Shown here: positions 1 to 7,528 of the stretch, piece after piece | How positions within the stretch are numbered: the stretch's first letter is position 1 | How the letters are laid out: each line of letters starts with the position of its first letter | NCBI GenBank assembly: GCA_965602225.1 | Contig: CBFCYE010000014.1 | Span: 7,891 to 71,890, forward strand | Direction: 5' to 3' | DNA length: 64,000 nt | From: Tenderia sp965602225 | Lineage (GTDB): Bacteria; Pseudomonadota; Gammaproteobacteria; Tenderiales; Tenderiaceae | Notes under the pieces: generated by a model | Database searches by the model: none | Told to the model about the DNA's origin: nothing | What the model saw: the letters and a program-made list of their open reading frames with translations, nothing else | Made by a program: the position numbers and the translations under genes

Positions 1-1
1 G

Positions 2-340
2 ATCGAACATTTCATCGTGGTCGAACGCGACGGCACCATTGTCGCCTGCGCGGCTTTATACCCCTGCGCCAATGAAGACCTAGCTGAGCTGGCCTGCCTG
101 GCGGTGCACCCGGATTATCGCAACGCCAACCGCGGCGGTGAACTGCTGGCCTATACCGAGAAGCTGTGCAAGCAACAAAATATCGACAGGGTTTTTGTGC
201 TGACCACCCACACGGCGCACTGGTTTCAGGAGCGGGGTTATGACAAGGCCGAACTGGAAGTCCTGCCGGTCGAGCGCCAGTCACTCTACAACTATCAGCG
301 CAAATCCAAGGTGTTTATCAAACAGCTGTTAGGCGGTTAG
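2..340 (+). CDS. argA: N-acetylglutamate synthase, C-terminal GNAT part (partial)
   Basis: This is the 3' end of a gene that begins before the window; the reading frame is open from base 2. The visible 112 residues form an acetyltransferase (GNAT) domain: the strand motif IVACAALYP, then a long acceptor segment ending in LACLAVHPDYR and the acetyl-CoA pyrophosphate loop around RGGELLAY, then the closing DRVFVLTTHTAHWFQERGY. These are typical of the C-terminal half of classical ArgA, which acetylates glutamate with acetyl-CoA as the first step of arginine synthesis. The amino-acid-kinase-like N-terminal half is outside the window, so the assignment rests on the GNAT half only. A GTG at 17 is an internal valine, not a start. 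The gene converges on ptsP and overlaps it by four bases. Confidence 0.88.
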   Translation: MEHFIVVERDGTIVACAALYPCANEDLAELACLAVHPDYRNANRGGELLAYTEKLCKQQNIDRVFVLTTHTAHWFQERGYDKAELEVLPVERQSLYNYQRKSKVFIKQLLGG

Positions 341-2601
341 TTATAACCCGCCCGGATCAGCCCGCCCAGGCCTTCTTCAACCAAGGCGTGGCCCAGGTGC
401 TGACCTATCTCGGTTGCGGTTTCCATCTTTAAAACATCTTCAAGTAGCTGTTGGGCACGACTGCGACTCACCTGTCGAATCACCCACTTGACCCGTAACA
501 GACTGGAGGCACTCATGCTCAGGCTGTCCACCCCCATTGCCAACAGCAATAGAGCAGCGCGCGGATTACCAGCCATTTCGCCACAGACACTAACAGCACA
601 GTCATGTCGCGCCGCGCCGTCAATAACATATTTGATGGCCATGATTACTGCCGGACTCAAACTGTCGTAAAGCTCGGCAACGCTGCCGTTATTACGATCA
701 ACAGCCAGCAGATATTGAGTTAAGTCATTGCTACCGACCGAAACAAAATCGACCCGTTTGGCGACAGCCTCAATCTGATAGACCAACGACGGCACTTCTA
801 TCATGGCACCAAGACGCGGCTTTGCTAGCGGTTCACCCTCTTCCAGCAATTCCTTATAGCCCTGTTCAATCAGTGTCAGCGCCTCATCCAGCTCGCTGAT
901 ATTGGTAATCATTGGCAACAGAATACTGAGATTGTCATAACCAATACTGGCTCGCATCATCGCCCGTATCTGGGCCAAAAACAGCTCGGGATGATCCAGC
1001 GTGACACGAATTCCACGCCAACCAAGAAAGGGGTTCTCTTCCCTTATTGGGAAATAAGACAGACTCTTGTCGCCACCGATATCGAGTGTACGCAACACCA
1101 CTGGTTTGGTGGCGAAGGCATCGATGACCTGACGATAAATACCGACCTGCTCGTCCTCGGTAGGAAAGCGATCACGCACCATGAATGGAAACTCGGTGCG
1201 ATACAAGCCAATACCTTCGGCACCACTCAACAGCGACGGAGTGATATCTGACAACAGGCCGGAGTTTGCATATAAAGGGATACGAAAACCATCGGGCGTC
1301 TGGGCCGGCTCATCACGCAGCTCAGCCAGCTCGGCTGTCATCTGCGCCTCTTCATTGGCAAGACGCACATACTCATCGCGCACATTGTCTGATGGCGAGA
1401 CATAGACCCGGCCGTTATAACCATCGGTAATCAGTGACTGGCCTTCCATCCGCGCAACCGGCAGATCTTTCAAACCAACAACGGCTGGAATCCCCAAGGC
1501 TCGGGCCAAAATCGCCACATGGGATGATGACGAACCCTTGGCTGAAATTACCCCGACCAAACGATCCAACGGTGCCTCGGCCAGCATAGTGGCGGTGATC
1601 TCATCACCAACCAGAATGGTCTTTTCCGGATAGGGCGGCGGCTTGTGCCGACCCTTTTGAATAAAACGCAAAATACGTCGACCAAGATCACGGATATCCT
1701 CAGCCCGCTCACGCATATAAGGGTCTTCCATCGCTGAGAACATCTGCACGTGCTCATTGATGGTGGCGCGCAAGGCACCTGATGCCCAGCTGCCCTCGCG
1801 AATCCGACGCTTTACCTGATCGATCAGACTGGTACTGCTAAGCATTTGCAGATAGGCATCAAACAAGGCCTGATCATCCTGCGTCAGGGCAACGCTCAGA
1901 CGCGCCTGCAGACCACGAATATCAGACTTGGCCAAATCCACCGCATCTTCAAACACCTCAACCTCAGCCTCGACATCTTCAATCTGCCTGTCAGGCACCG
2001 CATCCAGATCAGCAGGTGGATAAATAACCAGACCAGTACCAATACCCACCCCAGGCGAACCCGGCAAACCTTTCAAAGCAACACCTTCATTGGCGTTTGT
2101 CACCAGTCGGGCAATGCCACCACTGACCTCGGCATGGGCAATCGCCCCCGCCAGCTGAGCCGCCACCGTTTGCAGAAAGGCCGTCTCGTCTTCCTCAAAG
2201 CGACGCCGGGCACGTTGCTGCAATACCAACACCCCCAATACCTGACGATGATGAATAATAGGCACGCCAAGAAAGGCATGAAACGCCTGTTCATCGGTAT
2301 CAGAGAGAAAGTGAAAGCGCGGATGATCCGGAGCATTATCAAGATTGACCTGCTCGGCACGCTCAGCCACCAAGCTGACCAAACCCTCACCAAAGGCCAG
2401 TCCAGCCTGGCCAACCGCACGGGGGTTGAGGCCGTCAGTGGCCATCAGGATATGACGTTGTTGCTGTTGGTTGGCGAGATAGGCAGAACAGACATCCACC
2501 TGCATTGCCTCTTTGACACGCTGGACGATAATCGACAGGGCCTGCTCAATATCGCCGGCCTGACTAACTTCCTGAATGATGCGTTGTAGTATCGCCAGCA
2601 T
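337..2601 (-). CDS. ptsP: PEP-protein phosphotransferase of the nitrogen PTS (EI-Ntr)
   Basis: A protein of 754 residues with an N-terminal GAF domain (about 15-155), then the enzyme I fold: the HPr-binding domain (about 170-300), the swivelling phosphohistidine domain with SSSHVAILAR (His361), and the PEP-binding barrel (about 430-735) with VCGEMAGNP (Cys673) and GSNDLTQY. It takes phosphate from PEP and passes it to NPr and EIIA-Ntr, a regulatory chain rather than a sugar uptake system. The GAF domain separates it from ordinary enzyme I. The ATG at 2601 matches the N terminus of E. coli PtsP as I remember it; an in-frame TTG at 2607 has a better spaced AAGG and could also be used. It lies directly after rppH, as in many gammaproteobacteria, and is probably cotranscribed with it. 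Confidence 0.93.
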   Translation of the reverse strand: MLAILQRIIQEVSQAGDIEQALSIIVQRVKEAMQVDVCSAYLANQQQQRHILMATDGLNPRAVGQAGLAFGEGLVSLVAERAEQVNLDNAPDHPRFHFLSDTDEQAFHAFLGVPIIHHRQVLGVLVLQQRARRRFEEDETAFLQTVAAQLAGAIAHAEVSGGIARLVTNANEGVALKGLPGSPGVGIGTGLVIYPPADLDAVPDRQIEDVEAEVEVFEDAVDLAKSDIRGLQARLSVALTQDDQALFDAYLQMLSSTSLIDQVKRRIREGSWASGALRATINEHVQMFSAMEDPYMRERAEDIRDLGRRILRFIQKGRHKPPPYPEKTILVGDEITATMLAEAPLDRLVGVISAKGSSSSHVAILARALGIPAVVGLKDLPVARMEGQSLITDGYNGRVYVSPSDNVRDEYVRLANEEAQMTAELAELRDEPAQTPDGFRIPLYANSGLLSDITPSLLSGAEGIGLYRTEFPFMVRDRFPTEDEQVGIYRQVIDAFATKPVVLRTLDIGGDKSLSYFPIREENPFLGWRGIRVTLDHPELFLAQIRAMMRASIGYDNLSILLPMITNISELDEALTLIEQGYKELLEEGEPLAKPRLGAMIEVPSLVYQIEAVAKRVDFVSVGSNDLTQYLLAVDRNNGSVAELYDSLSPAVIMAIKYVIDGAARHDCAVSVCGEMAGNPRAALLLLAMGVDSLSMSASSLLRVKWVIRQVSRSRAQQLLEDVLKMETATEIGQHLGHALVEEGLGGLIRAGYN

Positions 2602-2607
2602 AATCAA

Positions 2608-3123
2608 TTAACGCCTTGAGATATCCTGTTGCAGCGACAATTCCTGCTTATCGTATCCCAACAGATGAGCCAGCTCTTGTAAGGCGCGGCTATAAACCTC
2701 ACGTTTAAAGTGCACCACATCTTTAACCGGGCGCCAGTAATCAACCCAGCGCCAATGATCAAATTCAGGCATAGGCGTGGTATCAAAACGCACTTCGGAT
2801 TCTTCAGCCAGCAGACGTAACATAAACCAGACTTGTTTCTGACCAATGCAGACCGGCTTACTATTGTGACGAATCAACCGTTTGGGCAGCCGATAACGCA
2901 GCCAACCACGGGTGACACCCATGATCTCAACATGCTCAGCTGACAGACCAACCTCTTCGGTCAGCTCGCGATACATCGCCTCCTCAGGGGTTTCGTCGGT
3001 GCGAATACCACCCTGCGGAAATTGCCACGCATCCTGTCCTACCCGTCGAGCCCAAAACAACTTACCGTCGCCGTTGCTTAGAATAATCCCGACATTTGGC
3101 CGATATCCATCCGAATCAATCAC
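2608..3123 (-). CDS. rppH: RNA pyrophosphohydrolase (Nudix)
   Basis: A protein of 171 residues that removes pyrophosphate from the 5' end of mRNA and so starts RNase E-dependent decay. The Nudix box is complete: Gly38, Glu44, Arg52-Glu53, Glu56-Glu57 and Gly59. The N-terminal GYRPNVGIIL and the segment WQFPQGGI are characteristic of RppH. The start is GTG at 3123, preceded by an AGG six to seven bases upstream; no better ATG lies nearby. The stop codon lies immediately before the ptsP start region, so the two genes form an rppH-ptsP unit, a gene pair well known in this class. Confidence 0.94.
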   Translation of the reverse strand: MIDSDGYRPNVGIILSNGDGKLFWARRVGQDAWQFPQGGIRTDETPEEAMYRELTEEVGLSAEHVEIMGVTRGWLRYRLPKRLIRHNSKPVCIGQKQVWFMLRLLAEESEVRFDTTPMPEFDHWRWVDYWRPVKDVVHFKREVYSRALQELAHLLGYDKQELSLQQDISRR

Positions 3124-3281
3124 TTAAAACCTGTTTAAAATTATGAATATATACGAACCATTGTTCCATAAACTGACCACTCTGATCAATTGGACATTCA
3201 CCGTCTCTTATTGTTCAGCATTTACCTTTGCCCCTTAAGCGCCTATTCTTAGCCGTTTTGCAAAAAGCTGTGGAGAACCCT

Positions 3282-3938
3282 GTGAATCTGGCAATTTTCG
3301 ACCTCGACAACACCCTGTTAAATGGTGACAGTGACTATCTGTGGGGCCGCTTTCTGGCCACCGAGGGGATTGTCGATAGCGATTTCTATGAACGTGAAAA
3401 CCAGCGCTTTTATGACGAATACAAGGCTGGCACCCTAAACATCTTTGAATTTCTGCGTTTTTCCCTACGTCCCCTGGCAGATAACAAGCTAGAAACCATG
3501 CTGACCTTACGACAGAAATTTATAGAATCAAGCATTGATCCCATCATCTTGCCCAAGGCCCGCAAACTACTGCAAAAACACCGTGACCAAGGCCATGTTT
3601 TATTAATCATTACCGCAACAAACACATTCGTCACCCAGCCCATCGCTGAGGCCCTGGGGATCGACAACCTGATCGGCACCGACCCGGAATTCAAGGACGG
3701 CCAATACACCGGCGAGGTCAGCGGCACCCCCTCATTTCGTGAAGGCAAAGTGGAACGGCTCGGCACCTGGCTGGAAAAGAATGGCTACAACCTGGCCTCA
3801 AGCTGGTTTTATTCCGACTCACATAACGACCTACCACTACTGGAAATGGTCACCCACCCCATCGCCGTTGATGCCGATGACACCCTGATGCAACACGCCG
3901 CAGCCAAGGGCTGGGACAGCATCAGTCTCAGGGACTAG
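3282..3938 (+). CDS. HAD-superfamily phosphatase (SerB-like, subfamily IB)
   Basis: A soluble protein of 218 residues. The catalytic motif FDLDNTLL places the nucleophile and the acid/base at Asp7 and Asp9; the Thr of IITATN serves as motif II and YSDSHNDLPLL holds the metal-binding aspartates. This is the HAD-IB arrangement found in phosphoserine phosphatase and in histidinol-phosphatase-like proteins, with a helical cap between motifs I and II. The substrate cannot be read from the sequence. The reading frame is open back to a TTG at 3228, but GTG 3282 is preferred because GGAG lies about six bases upstream and the protein then starts directly at the first catalytic strand. It is divergent from rppH. 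A hairpin after the stop serves the convergent pilT. Confidence 0.85.
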   Translation: MNLAIFDLDNTLLNGDSDYLWGRFLATEGIVDSDFYERENQRFYDEYKAGTLNIFEFLRFSLRPLADNKLETMLTLRQKFIESSIDPIILPKARKLLQKHRDQGHVLLIITATNTFVTQPIAEALGIDNLIGTDPEFKDGQYTGEVSGTPSFREGKVERLGTWLEKNGYNLASSWFYSDSHNDLPLLEMVTHPIAVDADDTLMQHAAAKGWDSISLRD

Positions 3939-3947
3939 AAACAAAAA

Positions 3948-3970
3948 AAAGGGGTGGCATTGCCACCCCT
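3948..3970 (-). terminator. Rho-independent terminator of pilT
   Basis: A near-perfect inverted repeat (GGGGTGGCA at 3951-3959 against TGCCACCCC at 3961-3969, extended by an A-T pair) is preceded on the plus strand by eight A residues. Read on the minus strand this is a GC-rich hairpin followed by a U run, just after the pilT stop. On the plus strand no T run follows, so it serves pilT rather than the HAD gene. Confidence 0.8.
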
Positions 3971-3987
3971 GACACATCGATTTAAAA

Positions 3988-5025
3988 CTACAGAAAGCTA
4001 TCTTTGTTTGTCGCGCGGAGCTGGGCATCATGTTTGCTGATAACGCCCTGGCGCACCAACTCAACCAGACACTGATCCAGAGTCTGCATCCCCAGGCCCT
4101 GACCGGTCTGAATAGCCGAATACATCTGCGGCACTTTATTTTCACGAATCAGGTTACGAATAGCCGGCGTGCCAATCATGATTTCATGCGCAGCAACACG
4201 ACCACCACCAACACGCTTCAACAGGGTCTGCGAAATTACCGCCCGCAACGACTCCGACAACATGGAGCGCATCATGTCTTTTTCTGCCGCCGGAAAGACG
4301 TCGATAATACGGTCGATGGTCTTGGCTGCCGAACTGGTATGCAGGGTACCAAACACCAGATGGCCGGTTTCAGCTGCCGTCAGTGCCAGACGGATGGTTT
4401 CCGGGTCACGCATTTCACCCACCAGAATAATATCCGGATCTTCACGCAAGGCGGAACGCAGCGACTCACTGAAACCCAATGTGTCTCTATGCACCTCACG
4501 CTGATTCACCAGACACTTTTTACTCTGATGCACAAACTCGATTGGATCCTCGATGGTAAGGATATGACCAAACTCGGTATTGTTTTTGTAATCCACCATC
4601 GCCGCCAGGGTGGTTGATTTACCCGAACCGGTCGGCCCTGTCACCAGCACCAGACCACGCGGATTATTAGAAATATCTTTAAATACCGCCGGACACTTCA
4701 AGTCTTCCAACGACAGAATATTCGAAGGGATGGTACGGAACACCCCACCAACACCACGATTGTGATTAAAGGCATTGACACGAAAACGGGCCAGACCAGG
4801 AATCTCAAATGAGAAATCGGTTTCAAAGAACTCCTCAAAGTCCTTACGCTGGCGGTCATTCATAATATCGTAAAGCATATTGTGCACAGCCTTGTTATCC
4901 ATCGGCGGCACATTGATGCGGCGTATATCGCCGTCAACACGAATCATCGGCGGCAAGCCCGCCGACAAGTGCAGATCCGACGCGGCATTTTTAACACTAA
5001 AAGCCAGCAGTTCGGCTATATCCAT
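3988..5025 (-). CDS. pilT: Type IV pilus retraction ATPase
   Basis: A hexameric ATPase of 345 residues that pulls pilin subunits out of the fibre at the inner membrane and so drives twitching motility and DNA uptake. Visible are the N-terminal PAS-like domain (1-100), Walker A GPTGSGKS at 130-137, the Asp box, Walker B DIILVGEMRD, the His box GHLVFGTLHT, and the AIRNLIRE motif near the C terminus that is diagnostic for PilT. The length matches the family. A GGGG ribosome site precedes ATG 5025. It stands alone here: no pilU follows, and the downstream terminator shows a single-gene unit. yggS is divergent from it, as in Pseudomonas. Confidence 0.95.
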   Translation of the reverse strand: MDIAELLAFSVKNAASDLHLSAGLPPMIRVDGDIRRINVPPMDNKAVHNMLYDIMNDRQRKDFEEFFETDFSFEIPGLARFRVNAFNHNRGVGGVFRTIPSNILSLEDLKCPAVFKDISNNPRGLVLVTGPTGSGKSTTLAAMVDYKNNTEFGHILTIEDPIEFVHQSKKCLVNQREVHRDTLGFSESLRSALREDPDIILVGEMRDPETIRLALTAAETGHLVFGTLHTSSAAKTIDRIIDVFPAAEKDMMRSMLSESLRAVISQTLLKRVGGGRVAAHEIMIGTPAIRNLIRENKVPQMYSAIQTGQGLGMQTLDQCLVELVRQGVISKHDAQLRATNKDSFL

Positions 5026-5169
5026 GGCATTCCCCTTTCGTAATCTCTTGTTTGTGTTTCGCGGAGATGATTCCCTATCATTAACGGCATAGTTATCGAC
5101 TTCTTAATGCATCAAGCTGCCACTGCCAAGCTGATACAATAACGCCCCATTACTGCACGGGCAATCAGC

Positions 5170-5865
5170 ATGACCAACATACAGCAACGTCTCAACCTGG
5201 TACTGGATCAAATTCACGCCGCTGAAGATAAATACCAACGACCACGCGGCTCGGTAAAGCTATTAGCTGTGAGCAAAACCTGGCCGCTGGAAGATGTTCT
5301 TGAAGCCGCTGCCGCAGGGCAATCCTGTTTTGGCGAAAACTATGTCCAGGAATCCATCACCAAAATTGACGACTGTGCGGAGAAGCTTGAGTGGCACTTC
5401 ATCGGCCACCTGCAATCAAACAAATCTCGCGAGATTGCGACGTGCTTTGACTGGGTTCACAGTGTCGACCGCTTCAAACTGGCAAAACGGCTGAGTGAAC
5501 AACGACCGACCGAGCTGCCCCCACTAAATATCTGCCTACAGGTCAATATCGACAATGAACCAAGCAAATCAGGTTTTCTCGCTAGCGAAATACCTGAGAT
5601 TGCCGAACAAATCAGTCAACTGCCAAACCTTAAGCTACGCGGTCTAATGGCCATCCCCGCCCCCAGCGATAACTTCGAACAACAGCGGGCCACCTTCCGC
5701 CTGGTCACGACACTGCAACAACAATTGGTTAAACAGGGCATGGAACTCGACACCCTATCCATGGGAATGTCTGGCGACATGGAAGCTGCTATCGCCGAGG
5801 GCGCCACCATCGTCCGTGTTGGCACGGCAATTTTCGGCTCGCGTAACTATCCGCCCCAGGCATGA
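5170..5865 (+). CDS. yggS: PLP homeostasis protein, YggS family
   Basis: A protein of 231 residues with the fold of the N-terminal domain of alanine racemase and one PLP bound to a lysine. Lys36 in LLAVSKTWP is the expected PLP lysine; HFIGHLQSNK and GMSGDMEAAIAEGATIVRVGTAIFG are further family motifs. The protein has no known enzymatic reaction; it buffers pyridoxal phosphate and affects amino acid pools. It is followed by proC and yggT on the same strand, the classic yggS-proC-yggT order. It is divergent from pilT with a gap of about 145 bases that must hold both promoters. Confidence 0.94.
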   Translation: MTNIQQRLNLVLDQIHAAEDKYQRPRGSVKLLAVSKTWPLEDVLEAAAAGQSCFGENYVQESITKIDDCAEKLEWHFIGHLQSNKSREIATCFDWVHSVDRFKLAKRLSEQRPTELPPLNICLQVNIDNEPSKSGFLASEIPEIAEQISQLPNLKLRGLMAIPAPSDNFEQQRATFRLVTTLQQQLVKQGMELDTLSMGMSGDMEAAIAEGATIVRVGTAIFGSRNYPPQA

Positions 5866-5933
5866 TTGGGCGAAACAACTGATTGCGGTACACTCGCTGT
5901 TAATAATTCAATAGCAGCGATGAAAGCAAACAA

Positions 5934-6764
5934 ATGGAAAAACTCAAGATCAGTTTTATAGGTGCCGGCAACATGGCCAGCAGTCTCATCGGTGGTCTGC
6001 TGGCAGATAGCAAGACCCCGGCAAACATCCACATTGCCGACACCAATCCAGATCAACTCAGCGCATTGCAACAACGTTTTGCTGTGACCGTCTGCCAATC
6101 AAACAACGCCGCCACTGAGGCTGCTGACATTCTGGTTCTGGCCGTTAAACCTCAAGGGCTGAAACAGGTCGCCGAAGAGATCCGTGAAACCGTGCAGCGC
6201 AGACACCCCCTAATCATCTCAATTGCCGCCGGTGTGCAGGAAAAAGACATCAACCGCTGGCTCGGCAATAACGTTGCCATTGTCCGCACCATGCCTAACA
6301 CTCCGTCGCTGATTCAAGCTGGTGCCTCAGGCCTGTATGCCAACAACAAGGTTACTGACGAACAACGCAATATCGCCGAGACCATCATGCGTGCCGTTGG
6401 CGTTGCTGTATGGGTTGATAACGAACAGCAAATGGATGCCGTCACCGCCATCGCCGGCAGTGCTCCGGCCTATTATTTTTTGTTCATGGAAGCCATGCAG
6501 GCCGCTGGGCAGGAACTGGGGCTAGATGCTGAAACAGCACGCCTATTAACATTACAAACCGCCGTTGGCGCCACCAAGATGGCACTGGAAAGCAGTGAAG
6601 ACTGCGCCACCCTACGCCAACGGGTCACCTCCCCTGGCGGCACCACCGAGCAGGCCCTGAATACATTTGAACAAGGCGGGCTGCGCCAACTGATTAAGCA
6701 AGCAACCACTGCCGCAGCTGATCGATCACAGGAACTGGCCCAACTTCTCGGAGAAGACAAGTAA
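5934..6764 (+). CDS. proC: Pyrroline-5-carboxylate reductase
   Basis: This enzyme of 276 residues makes proline by reducing pyrroline-5-carboxylate with NAD(P)H in the last step of the pathway. The N-terminal Rossmann motif FIGAGNMASSLIGG (about 8-21) binds the cofactor; VRTMPNTPSLIQAGASGLY and the C-terminal signature VTSPGGTTEQALNTFE mark the family and the proline-binding region. The length is normal. Its last base is the first base of the yggT start codon (TAATG), so the two genes are translationally coupled. Confidence 0.95.
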   Translation: MEKLKISFIGAGNMASSLIGGLLADSKTPANIHIADTNPDQLSALQQRFAVTVCQSNNAATEAADILVLAVKPQGLKQVAEEIRETVQRRHPLIISIAAGVQEKDINRWLGNNVAIVRTMPNTPSLIQAGASGLYANNKVTDEQRNIAETIMRAVGVAVWVDNEQQMDAVTAIAGSAPAYYFLFMEAMQAAGQELGLDAETARLLTLQTAVGATKMALESSEDCATLRQRVTSPGGTTEQALNTFEQGGLRQLIKQATTAAADRSQELAQLLGEDK

Positions 6765-7336
6765 TGACTGGCTATTTTTCCTCCGCCGCCACCCTTCTAA
6801 TTGAAACGGTGTTTGGCCTCTACATGCTGATCGTGCTGCTGCGCTTGATGCTGCAGACAGTGAGAGCAGATTTTTATAATCCGCTGAGCCAGTTCATCGT
6901 TAAGGTCACTAACCCACCGCTTAAACCTTTGCGCCGTATCATCCCTGGCATCGCCGGTATCGACATGGCTTCAGTAGTACTGCTATTTTTACTGCAAATG
7001 GCCAAGCTGACGCTAATCACCCTGGCAGCTGGCGTAATGCTATCAGTGGTCGGGCTGGCAGTATTATCCATCGCCGAGCTAATCGCCCTAGTGCTAAACG
7101 TATATATGTTCAGCATCCTGATCCAAATCGTTCTTAGCTGGGTTAGCCCTGGCGGCCACAACCCGCTAACAGGCATTCTTTACTCTATTAATGAACCGGT
7201 AATGCGGCCAGCCCGAAAAATCCTGCCACCGATGTCAGGCATCGACCTGTCACCAATCCTGGTGTTTCTCGGTATTGGCCTTTTAAAAATCTTGATTGTC
7301 AGCCCGCTGCTTGATCTGGGCAGCAGCCTGGCATAA
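6764..7336 (+). CDS. yggT: YggT family integral membrane protein
   Basis: A membrane protein of 190 residues made of two copies of the YGGT unit. Each unit has two hydrophobic helices with a conserved loop: NPLSQFIVKVTNPPLKPLRR in the first and NPLTGILYSINEPVMRPARK in the second, followed by GIAGIDMAS and MSGIDLSP. The repeat points to an internal duplication. The function is not settled; related proteins have been linked to osmotic tolerance and to membrane protein insertion or cell division positioning. Its start overlaps the proC stop by one base. No clear terminator follows. Confidence 0.92.
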   Translation: MTGYFSSAATLLIETVFGLYMLIVLLRLMLQTVRADFYNPLSQFIVKVTNPPLKPLRRIIPGIAGIDMASVVLLFLLQMAKLTLITLAAGVMLSVVGLAVLSIAELIALVLNVYMFSILIQIVLSWVSPGGHNPLTGILYSINEPVMRPARKILPPMSGIDLSPILVFLGIGLLKILIVSPLLDLGSSLA

Positions 7337-7528
7337 ATACAGAACAGTTTTCAAAACAATCAGCAACCACAGAGATTAATCAATCCAACAGTCTAAAATC
7401 ACCACCCAAACCAGAGAAAAAATAAAACCACTAAAGGCTTGCAAAAGTGTGACCGATAACTAGTTGGCATCGAGCAAAAACTCGCTGGCAGGGCTATAGA
7501 AACAACAACTTAGTTCAACCCAACAGGA

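Noticed and set aside
1846..2589. A 247-residue open frame on the plus strand
   Set aside because: It is antisense to the GAF domain end of ptsP and has no recognisable motif.
7467..7480. Hairpin CGAG-CAAAAA-CTCG as a terminator of yggT
   Set aside because: The core stem is only four pairs and no T run follows on either strand.
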